From NCBI RefSeq assembly GCF_007197735.1, contig NZ_CP041637.1:2637001-2701000 (forward strand): DNA of 64,000 nucleotides, given 5' to 3'. The notes beneath the pieces were generated by a model. It was not told where the DNA came from. It searched no databases and saw only the letters and a program-made list of their open reading frames with translations. Shown here piece by piece: positions 43,918 through 51,618 of the stretch. Both the position numbers and the translations under genes were made by a program. Every line of letters starts with the position of its first letter. Position 1 is the first letter of the stretch. Origin of the DNA: Formosa sediminum (GTDB taxonomy: Bacteria > Bacteroidota > Bacteroidia > Flavobacteriales > Flavobacteriaceae).

Positions 43918-44847
43918 TCAGAATAAAATATCTATATGTAGTTCGCTACGTTCGCCTTCTATTCCTGGTGTAAATTCTGTAGATACTTCTGTGCCTTTAA
44001 TCGTGTTTCCATCGGGATCCTGAAAAATAAAGTTTAGGGTCCATTCTCCTGTCATGGTATAATTTACAACACCATAATATAAACTATCGCTTGCTTGCGT
44101 TAAGTCTTGATTGTTGGGTGAAGAATGATTCCCCATTGAGGGTTCTGGCATTCTTGGGTCTAACAATAAGGTGTGATTTTTAACAATAGAATAGGAGTAT
44201 TGCGTTAAGTCCGGAAATGTTCCTGCTTCTTGTTCTGGTTTGTTGTATTTATAAATACCTGCAACCAATTCGTTTTCTGCTACACTTGGACTTTGGGGTG
44301 CGACTAAGGCAATAAAATATTGTTCGTCGTCATTACCAGTAAAAGCAGTCATATTAAGATTCATGTTTGTTTGCTCTTCAATTGTAATGGGTTGATTAAT
44401 AGCGTACGATTGAGAACTGTCTTGAAAATCTATATATAACTGCCAATTTACTGTGGTATCACTTTCGCTAGTAAAAACAGCATAACCTGAGTAATATTTT
44501 TCTGTTGCATTATACTCTAAAGTATATTGATGCGGACACGAGGTTTTATTACCATTGGCATCTGTTAGTATAGGTAAAAAGGTAACTTCAGAATCTTCTA
44601 AAACCGCACTGGTTTGGGTATCGGTAATTTTTAGATGAATTTCATTGTATCCTTTATATAGTGTACCATTTAAGGCTTCAATACGTATGGTGTAACCGTC
44701 ACTAGTCGTAGACGTTACTTCTTCATATTCAATATATTCTGTGGTGTCTGTGCTTAATTCCGCATCATAATCTGTTTTTTCAACAGTACAAGACGTAGCC
44801 ACACAAATAACACCTAGCGCCATTACAATATGTTGTAAAAGTTTCAT
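43918..44847 (-). CDS. Lipoprotein with two YtkA/FixH-like repeats
   Basis: This 309-residue lipoprotein (ICVATSC, cysteine 20) appears to contain two similar beta-sandwich units (about 50-142 and 172-300). The second carries DPRMPEPSMGNHSSPN (230-245) and YYGVVNYTMTGEWTLNFIF, the MPxMxxH plus Y-x-G-x-x-x-x-TMxGxW pattern of YtkA/FixH-type domains. The first has a weaker version with KTSCPHQY (about 101-108) and YYSGYAVFTSE then NWQLYIDF. The methionines M233 and M238 and histidine H241 are plausible copper ligands. The gene ends 4 bases before the TonB receptor and is therefore in the same operon. I infer a copper-binding outer-membrane lipoprotein. Confidence 0.7.
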   Translation of the reverse strand: MKLLQHIVMALGVICVATSCTVEKTDYDAELSTDTTEYIEYEEVTSTTSDGYTIRIEALNGTLYKGYNEIHLKITDTQTSAVLEDSEVTFLPILTDANGNKTSCPHQYTLEYNATEKYYSGYAVFTSESDTTVNWQLYIDFQDSSQSYAINQPITIEEQTNMNLNMTAFTGNDDEQYFIALVAPQSPSVAENELVAGIYKYNKPEQEAGTFPDLTQYSYSIVKNHTLLLDPRMPEPSMGNHSSPNNQDLTQASDSLYYGVVNYTMTGEWTLNFIFQDPDGNTIKGTEVSTEFTPGIEGERSELHIDILF

Positions 44848-44881
44848 AGGTTATGCTGTTTAATTATAAACGTTTATAAAG

Positions 44882-44968
44882 CGGTAAACGAGGCCATACA
44901 ATTCTTCTTTAAAAAATAATAAGAATGCACAATAGTTTTTATGCCATACCAATAGGCAAGGTTTACCG
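44882..44968 (-). promoter_or_regulatory. Hairpin-rich leader upstream of the copper-type operon
   Basis: An 8-bp outer stem (CGGTAAAC at 44882-44889, GTTTACCG at 44961-44968) encloses a smaller stem (ATTCTT and AAGAAT, about 44901-44926) and a short imperfect one over TTGCC...TGGCA. On the minus strand it ends 34 bases before the YtkA-like lipoprotein start. A separate inverted repeat (CTAAACAT 45090-45097, ATGTTTAG 45112-45119) lies further upstream, just past the small CNGTC gene. This could be an RNA leader that controls the operon, or a partial terminator; neither is shown. A 64-codon frame (44860-45054, minus) also crosses this gap, but I do not call it a gene. Confidence 0.4.
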
Positions 44969-45153
44969 TTTACGAGATGTGAGTAGAACGCACGCTTAAC
45001 ACAGGAGCCTAATTTGGAACGATTTTGTAATAGCAGCTCTGATACATAATACATTTAAATTTTAAAAATAAATGTATAATCAGTGACTACTAAACATATA
45101 TATTTAGTCCAATGTTTAGCCTAGAGTTTTGGTGTTTCTGAAGATGTTAATAA

Positions 45154-45522
45154 TTAAACGAGTGGTGGGTGAAATACAAAATCCATATATTGGAACTTGT
45201 AAATATTATGATAAGAAGTATCTATGTTTGAATTTTGTTCTTGTGGAATAAATAATGCAAAGTTGAATTTTGAATCTTGAAAAAAGACTAAAGAATTTTC
45301 GAAAGTTATAGAGCTACTTTTGTCATTATTTCCTTTTTCTGTATCTGAAGCTTTGGCTAATTGATCTTTTAGATGACAGGTTCCGTTACATTGTAATTCC
45401 GGTTCATCTTTATTAACACAGAGTTCATTTACAATATAATCGTAAAATGCAGCATATTCCACTAAAGGGATTAGTGGTTTTACCATTAGAAATAGCGCTA
45501 AAAATATACTTGCAGTTTTCAC
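45154..45522 (-). CDS. Small envelope protein with CNGTC motif
   Basis: This 122-residue protein has one N-terminal hydrophobic segment (about 3-22, possibly a signal peptide) and the cysteine-containing stretch NELCVNKDEPELQCNGTCHL followed by KDQLAKA (about 32-60). The C-terminus is acidic then hydrophobic, ending in FHPPLV. I recall similar C-x-G-x-C-x-L-K proteins next to metal-related TonB receptors in flavobacteria, although I know no assigned function. It is the first gene of the minus-strand group leading to the YtkA-like, TonB, MbnP and MbnH genes, 306 bases upstream of the next. Metal binding by the three cysteines and the histidine is plausible. Confidence 0.65.
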   Translation of the reverse strand: MKTASIFLALFLMVKPLIPLVEYAAFYDYIVNELCVNKDEPELQCNGTCHLKDQLAKASDTEKGNNDKSSSITFENSLVFFQDSKFNFALFIPQEQNSNIDTSYHNIYKFQYMDFVFHPPLV

Positions 45523-45762
45523 GCCCCAAATTTCAACATTTTTTTTAAAGTTTCCTAGTCTTATATCGTCTATAAAAGTTAATGTTTTAATTACAATTTA
45601 AAAATAATTTGAATTTTATTTATTTTAGATTCTGATTGTTAATAGGTTAAAGTCATTGGTGTTAAGTACTGGTTATAATGATAATAAAAGACTATTTAAT
45701 CTTTTTTAAGCTATGAATTTAGATTGTTTAACCCATTCCATTCTTTATTTTTTAGGAATCTA

Positions 45763-46011
45763 TTATTTTAATCTTCGTGCATGTAGTAACCTGTTGACTT
45801 CTTTATATTCTTTAGAACGATCTGCCAATTTATATATCAAGACTAAGGGAATTAAGGTTACTAATCCTATAGTATGCGCAAAAACACTATAGATAACCAC
45901 TCCAATCATAATGCCTATTAAAAAGGTGTTTATAGTGGTATATGATTTTAATGCTTTGGCTTTATCTAACAATTCTTGGTCTGATAAATTATGAAGTGCT
46001 TTCTCTTTCAA
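45763..46011 (-). CDS. Small two-span membrane protein
   Basis: This 82-residue protein has a charged N-terminal helix (HNLSDQELLDKAKALKSY) and two hydrophobic spans (about 28-46 and 49-66) ending in a basic tail KEVNRLLHARRLK. Similar small proteins are frequent in Bacteroidota under non-informative names. No function can be assigned. It is followed downstream by the lipoprotein cluster on the same strand, and the region between its start and 45522 on the other side is AT-rich. Confidence 0.55.
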   Translation of the reverse strand: MKEKALHNLSDQELLDKAKALKSYTTINTFLIGIMIGVVIYSVFAHTIGLVTLIPLVLIYKLADRSKEYKEVNRLLHARRLK

Positions 46012-46038
46012 TAAAGTAATGTTAGGTTTTAAGAATGT

Positions 46039-46530
46039 TTAATCGCGTTTAAATTTTGCATCTATAACTTTATGATCTTCATTATAAAAAGTGACATCAA
46101 TTTTTATCTTCCATGAGTTATCAGACAGTTTTTCACCACTTATAGTGCCTACCGGATCTACATCTTTAGCTTCATCATATTCAAAATAGCAAAAACATGA
46201 CTTTGTGTATACAGCATCGATAGTTAATAATTCATCATCGGTATAAGAAAAACGTTCTAACTCAGGATCTATTTCAAAGCGTATCCATTCTGTAAATCCA
46301 GCATCGTAAGTAGCTAAATCTTCTCCGGCATCATATCTATACTTAAAAACTAGTTTTTCTCCGGGTTGTACTTCGCCATATTTAATATAGGTTTCTGTAT
46401 CGTATGAGACCACGGTTAGTTCACTATTTTCAGTAAAAATATAGTCATATGTTGGTCCATAGCCATCATCGTCATTGTTACAGGCAACTAAAAATAAACT
46501 GAATATTGCAATAAAGTAATAATTTTTCAT
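46039..46530 (-). CDS. Lipoprotein of unknown function
   Basis: This 163-residue lipoprotein has the signal FSLFLVACNNDDD. The mature part is beta-rich with FRYD-like segments (VFKYRYDAGEDLATYDAGFT) and a KSCFCYFEYDEA stretch containing a CFC pair (about 110-120). It looks like a small immunoglobulin-like or transthyretin-like domain, but I cannot match a family. It lies 44 bases after the stop of the next lipoprotein gene upstream, and the two may be one unit. Confidence 0.6.
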   Translation of the reverse strand: MKNYYFIAIFSLFLVACNNDDDGYGPTYDYIFTENSELTVVSYDTETYIKYGEVQPGEKLVFKYRYDAGEDLATYDAGFTEWIRFEIDPELERFSYTDDELLTIDAVYTKSCFCYFEYDEAKDVDPVGTISGEKLSDNSWKIKIDVTFYNEDHKVIDAKFKRD

Positions 46531-46574
46531 GTTTTTATCGTTTAAAGATTAGAATTGAATTTAAACAAATTGGT

Positions 46575-46994
46575 TTACTCTGTTTTTATTAATTTATATG
46601 TATATTGTCCGATATTGTTTTTAAATGCAGTGAAAACTAATGAATCTTCTGTTTTTGTATACTTATAGCTACCGTTTAAAATGAGGTTCCAATCAAAGTT
46701 TGCAGTCCAAAAATTTTCATCGTTATACTCTAAAATCGTTGAATTACTGCTAAAACTACCACTTCCACCTGCAGGAAAATAATTTTCATTTCCGCTAGAT
46801 CTATAAGTGTTATCTGTATTTAATTGTAAAGTTACGGGGTTAGAATAAATTGTACTGTCGTTATATATTACGGTAAACTCACCCTCGTAATTTCCGTAAA
46901 GGAGGTCATTATTAGGTGTGTTATCGTCTCTTTCGCATGCAAAACTTAGACATAAGAAGACACAGCATAGAAACGGATATAAATGTTTCATCAT
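46575..46994 (-). CDS. Small lipoprotein, lipocalin-like
   Basis: This 139-residue protein has a signal ending in FLCLSFAC (lipidated cysteine 20). It then has alternating beta strands typical of small lipocalin-like envelope proteins: LLYGNYEGEFTVIYNDSTI, LQLNTDNTYRSSGNE, and NGSYKYTKTEDSLVFTAFKN. I recognise no named family. The N-terminal double methionine leaves two possible starts one codon apart. It probably accompanies the adjacent lipoprotein gene downstream. Confidence 0.6.
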   Translation of the reverse strand: MMKHLYPFLCCVFLCLSFACERDDNTPNNDLLYGNYEGEFTVIYNDSTIYSNPVTLQLNTDNTYRSSGNENYFPAGGSGSFSSNSTILEYNDENFWTANFDWNLILNGSYKYTKTEDSLVFTAFKNNIGQYTYKLIKTE

Positions 46995-47064
46995 TGCTTT
47001 TTATTTATAGATGGCAATGCATGAGAAAGGTTGCGTTATAAACGTAATTAATTTTGTTAATGCG

Positions 47065-47979
47065 TTAAAATATAGAAAGTTTAGTTTGAGTAGTAAAGGC
47101 TTCTAAAAAAGCCATGCCTTTAAACGAATTTCCATTTTTATTTAGTTTTGGGCTCCAAACCGCAATAGTATATTGGTCTGGATGTACAGCAACAATACCG
47201 CCGCCAACACCACTTTTTCCGGGTAAGCCAACTTCAAAAGCAAATTCTCCAGATTCATCGTAAAATCCACACGTTTGCATTAAGGCATTTATACGTTTAG
47301 ATTGACGTTCGGTAAGAATTTCTTCTTTACTATAGGTACAACAGCCATTATTTGATAAGAATAAAAAGAGTTCAGACAGTTCTTTACAGTTCATCTCTAG
47401 CGAACATAAATTAAAATAAAAATCTAATACCTCGTCAGGTTCATTATTAATATTTCCTAAAGACTTAATAAAATTACATAAGGCAATATTTCTGTAGCCT
47501 ACTTTTTTCTCTGATTCTGCAATTTTACTACAATAGTTAATATTTGGATTATTAGAAATGCGTTTTACAAATTCTAAAAAGTCTTGTTTAGGATGCTTTA
47601 ATTCAGATACTAATATGTCTGAAATCACTAAGGCACCAGCGTTTATAAAGGGATTTCTCGGAATACCGTTTTCAACCTCTAATTGTAATAGTGAATTAAA
47701 TGCATTCCCAGACGGTTCTACATCAACACGTTCCCAGATTTTTTTACCTAATAATTTATAGGCTAGTACAAGTGATAAAACTTTAGCAATACTCTGAATT
47801 GAGAATTTTTCAAGTGCATTTCCCATACCAAATCCTTGCTGATCCATCGTGGTAATATGTACTCCAAACTTTTCAGGATCAATATTTGCCAATTCTGGAA
47901 TATAAGCTGCTAAATGGCCTTCGTTTTCTATGTCTTTAATCTGATTGTAGCAGTCTGTGATAATGTCTTTAAAATTCAC
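47065..47979 (-). CDS. glsA: Glutaminase
   Basis: This 304-residue protein is a serine-dependent glutaminase of the GlsA family, which hydrolyses glutamine to glutamate and ammonia. The catalytic SxxK is FSIQSIAKVLSL (S63 and K66). Other family blocks visible are PSGNAFNSLLQLE, the segment GIPRNPFINAGALVIS, a central SNPNINYCSKIAESE and the C-terminal GLPGKSGVGGGIVAVHPDQY. Length and motifs agree with bacterial glutaminases, and no signal peptide is present, so it is cytoplasmic. It is monocistronic. Confidence 0.93.
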   Translation of the reverse strand: MNFKDIITDCYNQIKDIENEGHLAAYIPELANIDPEKFGVHITTMDQQGFGMGNALEKFSIQSIAKVLSLVLAYKLLGKKIWERVDVEPSGNAFNSLLQLEVENGIPRNPFINAGALVISDILVSELKHPKQDFLEFVKRISNNPNINYCSKIAESEKKVGYRNIALCNFIKSLGNINNEPDEVLDFYFNLCSLEMNCKELSELFLFLSNNGCCTYSKEEILTERQSKRINALMQTCGFYDESGEFAFEVGLPGKSGVGGGIVAVHPDQYTIAVWSPKLNKNGNSFKGMAFLEAFTTQTKLSIF

Positions 47980-48109
47980 GGTTGTTTATGGTATTGAGTA
48001 AATCGCGTATAAAAATATACGAATGTAATACTTTGAAACGGAATTTTATTTAAATCATAGAATTAGCAATTAACTTTTAGTATTGTATTAGTACGTGCAA
48101 AGGTGTTTA

Positions 48110-49075
48110 TTATAGGTCATTAAATACTAAATAAGAGGTATACATAAGGTAAAAACACAATAAGATAAAAGCCTCCCAACGGTCTATTTTTTTTCTTTTT
48201 CCCGTAAACATCGCAAGCATTAGAAAGCAAGACCCGCCAATTAATATATATACATCTTGATTAAAAAGTGGCTTATAATTTATTGGGTGTATAAATGCAC
48301 TAATTGAAAGTATAAGTAAAATATTAAAAATATTAGAGCCTATAACATTTCCGATTGCGATATCGCTATTTTTTTTCAGTGCAGCAACTACTGAAGTCAC
48401 TAATTCTGGTAAAGACGTCCCTGCAGCAACTATAGTTAAACCTATTATTTTTTCGCTTACGCCTAAATGTTCTGCAATATGTATACTGTGGTCTACTACT
48501 AATTTTCCGCCAAGAATTAAACCTGTAATACCAATACTTATTAAAAACCAAATGGTTGTATTAGATTTGATTTTTACTGCTGTAACTTGGGTCTGGTCTT
48601 GTTTAAGCTGATTAAAAATGTAATAGATAAAGATTACAAAACACCCTAATAGAATACAACCGTCTAATCTTGAAATACTAAAATTTTCGTTTATAAAAGC
48701 ATTATTAGCAAGTATTAAGAGTAAGATAGCACTACATAAGGCAATAGGTATTTCCCGCCAAGCTGTAGAAGATTGCACTGTAATGGGATATATTAATCCT
48801 ACAATACCAAGAATAATAAATAAGTTAAAATTATTACTACCAATAATATTTCCGAATACAATATCTGAATAGCCATTATAAGATGCCACAGCGTTTACAA
48901 CCAATTCTGGAGCAGAAGTTCCAAAGGCTACTATAGTTAGTCCGATAACTAAATCTGAAATGTGTTTCTTTTTAGCTAAGGCAGAAGCCCCAGTAACAAG
49001 CCAATTTGCACCTAAAATTAAGCTTGTAAACCCTAGAATAATTACTAGTATTGAACTTATCATATCGCGCAGCAT
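48110..49075 (-). CDS. Calcium/sodium antiporter (CaCA family, YrbG-like)
   Basis: This 321-residue protein has about ten membrane spans in two inverted repeats, each with the alpha-repeat motif of the Ca2+/cation antiporter superfamily: FGTSAPELVVNAVAS with GNIIGSNNFNLF (first), and AGTSLPELVTSVVAA with GNVIGSNIFNILL (second). It should exchange Ca2+ for Na+ or K+ across the inner membrane. The start at 49075 gives four extra residues before MISS; either is possible. It stands alone. Confidence 0.92.
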   Translation of the reverse strand: MLRDMISSILVIILGFTSLILGANWLVTGASALAKKKHISDLVIGLTIVAFGTSAPELVVNAVASYNGYSDIVFGNIIGSNNFNLFIILGIVGLIYPITVQSSTAWREIPIALCSAILLLILANNAFINENFSISRLDGCILLGCFVIFIYYIFNQLKQDQTQVTAVKIKSNTTIWFLISIGITGLILGGKLVVDHSIHIAEHLGVSEKIIGLTIVAAGTSLPELVTSVVAALKKNSDIAIGNVIGSNIFNILLILSISAFIHPINYKPLFNQDVYILIGGSCFLMLAMFTGKRKKIDRWEAFILLCFYLMYTSYLVFNDL

Positions 49076-49168
49076 ATAAGTTGTTTCTACACTGTAATGT
49101 TACTCTATTTTTAGATATGTATTTAAAAAAAGTAGTAAATTTTTTTCTATTTCACCCTAAAAAAGAAA

Positions 49169-49549
49169 CTAATGTTTAAGTGTGTAAATGTTTGTATAGC
49201 AGTCGTTACAATCGCCAGTTAAAATGAGAGTATCATTGGAGATTTTAATAATTTGTTTATACCCATTATTTTGAATGCGCATTTCTCGCGTGTTGTTAAA
49301 CAGCACATATGTTTGAGACCTAATAGTGTATGCCGTTTTAAACTCTAAGGCTTAGTTTTTATAACTTTTTAAAGTGTCTGCTAAGATAATAAGCATTCTT
49401 TGTTCTCCTGTATTTTCAGGCGTAATTGTACTGCCCATGACACCTCCAGATGTACTTTGCCATTACCAATTTCCTGTTATTTCTGAAGTAAAATTACTCT
49501 CGTCAGACTCCGAACAATTGTAAAAAAATAACGTAAATAGAAGCTTGAT
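49169..49549 (-). pseudogene. Decayed small lipoprotein gene
   Basis: On the minus strand one frame reads KLLFTLFFYNCSESDESN (a lipoprotein signal with cysteine), then ITGNW, a TAA, WQSTSGGVMGSTITPENTGE, ADTLKSYKN, a TAA, ALEFKTAYTIRSQTYV, and IQNNGYKQIIKISNDTLILT to the stop at 49169. The triplet where the start codon should be is ATC (49549-49547). So a start loss plus two nonsense changes lie in an otherwise coherent lipocalin-like lipoprotein reading. The gene is inactive. Confidence 0.75.
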
Positions 49550-49583
49550 TTAATTGGATTACTTATTTTTATGTCTCACTATT

Positions 49584-50451
49584 TTAATACAAAATCTTGA
49601 GTTTTTGCTGGTCTTCAACTTTAAATGTTCCAGAATTAAACAAAGTATTGTTGGTTTCGTGGTTGTTTTTTTCTCCCCAAAGTACTGCTACATGTGCTAC
49701 CGGATTATTGGTAAAAGTATTGTTGTTTAGCTGTACATTTATAATACCTTTAGTATTTATTAAAATTCCGCTGTTAGTTGTAGCACCAGAATTTGTAAAG
49801 TTGCTGTGTGTTACACTTAACACACCACCAATGGTAGACTCGTCGTAACCACCACGATAAACGTTTATTACATTATCGCGTACATTATCAAACTGGCAGT
49901 GCTCTATAGTGAGGAATTCTACATTATAATCTCCTTTGTCTTCTGCGGTTAAAACAAAACCGTTGTTAGAATCTTTTAAAGTTGAATTTTTAAAAGAAAT
50001 TGTATCAGCAAAAGTAGCTTTATAGGCTTTTAATATGTAATTAAAATCAGTTAGTGTAATACATTGTATGCCGATGCCATATGTTCTTGTAAAGGTGAGA
50101 AGGCCCTATTATTACTGTTACCTTGTATATTAATATGTTGCATGTAAAGTTTCCCTTTTGGATGCAGGTTAAAAGCAGCTGTATTTGCAGCTCCGGTATA
50201 TAACAGTTGTACTTTAGCAGTCGTATGTTCAGCCCGAAGTATTATGGTTTTATCAATATGTAACGGTGAAGTAAGGGTAATAGTGTCTCCAGATTTTACT
50301 GTTTTTAAAGTTTCTGCTAATGCTCGAGCAGTATGTGCAGATAGCGTGTTAGGTTGTGCCGTTTTTGGTTGTGTCGTATTTGTAGTGTTGGATCTTTGGC
50401 ACAAGTGCAGGGCAGGAGCCTAGCACTTATAAAAATCATTGCTTTTTTCAT
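49584..50451 (-). pseudogene. Frameshifted secreted beta-helix protein related to PL6 polysaccharide lyase
   Basis: From ATG 50451 the minus strand encodes a signal (MKKAMIFISARLL...CTC). A frameshift occurs near 50400, then the beta-helix sequence SGDTITLTSPLHIDKTIILR and onward, and a second frameshift near 50060. The reading resumes as CITLTDFNYILKAYKATFA, NVINVYRGGYDESTIGGVLS and NTFTNNPVAHVAVLWGEKNN to the stop at 49584. These rungs match the second beta-helix domain of PL6-type (alginate/chondroitinase B-like) lyases. The catalytic first domain is absent, so even the ancestral gene was probably a partial or binding-type protein. It is not functional now. Confidence 0.7.
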
Positions 50452-50586
50452 GTATTAGTTTTGTTTGTTTGTAAGGTAACATTCAGCCGTTATGGTGTTT
50501 ATTGTGCCTGGTTAGGTTATGGCAGAAAAACAAGTTAAATGAAGGCTGTTTGCCGTATTGAAAAATTTACTAGACTTTAAAAGTAA

Positions 50587-50621
50587 TAAAAAAAGCGTAA
50601 GACAAGTATGACTTACGCTTT
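50587..50621 (-). terminator. intrinsic terminator after VOC gene
   Basis: AAAGCGTAAG (50592-50601) pairs with CTTACGCTTT (50612-50621). On the minus strand the T-run comes from the plus-strand As at 50588-50591. It lies 23 bases past the stop. Confidence 0.8.
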
Positions 50622-50644
50622 ATAGTATGTATTAAAAATAAGGC

Positions 50645-51157
50645 TTATTTAGTATAAGCACCAGAAGAATAGGTTAATTCGTAACTGTGTGTGTAAATTT
50701 CGAAAACAATTCCAAAAGGATCTTCTACATAACACATTTTATAAGGTTTTTCACCCGGATAATATGCTCTAATAGGCATACGTTGTTTTCCGCCGTAAGC
50801 CACTATTTTATCAATTAAGGTTTCAATATTTGGATCCTGAATACTAAAATGAAATAACCCTGTGTTAAACGGACTAAATTCTGGAGCTTCTTTAACGCCG
50901 TGAGGAAATGAGAAAATTTCTACACCGACGCCGTCTGAAGTGGATAAGTGTGCAATTTCAAACTCTTCCCAATCGTCTCCAAATACATCAATACACATAA
51001 TACCTATGGCTGTCTCTTTTTCTTTTTTAATCTTAGATGGTTCCATGATGGTATACCAACCCATAACTTCTGTATAAAATTTTACAGCCTTATTAATATC
51101 TGGAACTGTAATTCCAATATGGGAAAATGATTTTGGGTAATCTGTTTTTTCTGACAT
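50645..51157 (-). CDS. VOC superfamily (glyoxalase/dioxygenase-fold) protein
   Basis: This 170-residue protein has two beta-alpha-beta-beta-beta units. The first opens FSHIGITVPDINKAVKFYTE (about 10-29) with H12 and the second FHFSIQDPNIETLIDKIVAY (about 98-117), ending DPFGIVFEIYTHSYEL with a glutamate near 156. These provide the usual metal-binding His/Glu set. The activity (glyoxalase, dioxygenase, resistance protein) is not predictable. The divergent HxlR gene 80 bases away and an imperfect palindrome between them suggest that this gene is the regulator's target. Confidence 0.85.
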   Translation of the reverse strand: MSEKTDYPKSFSHIGITVPDINKAVKFYTEVMGWYTIMEPSKIKKEKETAIGIMCIDVFGDDWEEFEIAHLSTSDGVGVEIFSFPHGVKEAPEFSPFNTGLFHFSIQDPNIETLIDKIVAYGGKQRMPIRAYYPGEKPYKMCYVEDPFGIVFEIYTHSYELTYSSGAYTK

Positions 51158-51206
51158 AATATCTTATTTAGATTTCAAATTTACGCTATATTTGCCAACT
51201 AGACAA

Positions 51207-51232
51207 TAACTTACCAAAAAGGTTTATAGTTA
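51207..51232. promoter_or_regulatory. Imperfect palindrome in divergent VOC/HxlR intergenic region
   Basis: TAACTTACC (51207-51215), five As, and GGTTTATAGTTA (51221-51232) form an imperfect inverted repeat with outer arms TAACT/AGTTA and inner ACC/GGT. It lies only a few bases before the HxlR start and about 50 bases before the VOC start. HxlR proteins bind such dyads as dimers. The assignment is inference. Confidence 0.4.
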
Positions 51233-51237
51233 CCAAA

Positions 51238-51600
51238 ATGAGTAAATTGTTGATTATTAATAATATAAAATATAATTTTTTGATTAAAGAAATTAACTGT
51301 CCGTTAAATTATACTATGAATTTAATAGGAACGAAATGGAAACCCTTAATATTATTTCATTTATTAGAAGGTGATTTGCGTTCTGGCATTTTACAAAAGC
51401 ACATTGAAGGGATTTCTAATAAAATGTTTACGCAAACCGTGAGAGAGTTAGAAAAAGATGGTTTAATTTCTAGAACTGTTTATCCTGTTGTACCTCCAAA
51501 AGTAGAATATGGTTTAACGCCAAGAGGAAAATCTTTAGAAGTAATATTAAAACACCTTGATGCTTGGGGTGCAAATGATGCTAAATTGCATAAGGTTTAG
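51238..51600 (+). CDS. HxlR family winged-helix regulator
   Basis: This 120-residue protein matches HxlR/DUF24: NCPLNYTMNLIGTKWKPLIL (about 20-39, with the conserved cysteine), then LRSGILQKHIEGISNKMFTQ, a recognition helix, and the wing VPPKVEYGLTPRGKSLEVIL. Many family members sense electrophiles or oxidants through the N-terminal cysteine, present here at about residue 21. It is divergent from a VOC gene, the expected target. The last 40 codons end close to the converging ArsG gene. Confidence 0.9.
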   Translation: MSKLLIINNIKYNFLIKEINCPLNYTMNLIGTKWKPLILFHLLEGDLRSGILQKHIEGISNKMFTQTVRELEKDGLISRTVYPVVPPKVEYGLTPRGKSLEVILKHLDAWGANDAKLHKV

Positions 51601-51618
51601 GTTGTAAGTTCGCTATAT

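Noticed and set aside
44860-45054. 64-codon minus-strand frame before the YtkA-like lipoprotein
   Set aside because: No family match, overlaps inverted repeats, and its composition is not clearly coding; kept only as a leader observation.
39929-45522. Iron-siderophore or SusCD-type glycan locus
   Set aside because: The receptor lacks a SusD partner and carries copper-type ligands; MbnP and the diheme protein point to copper.
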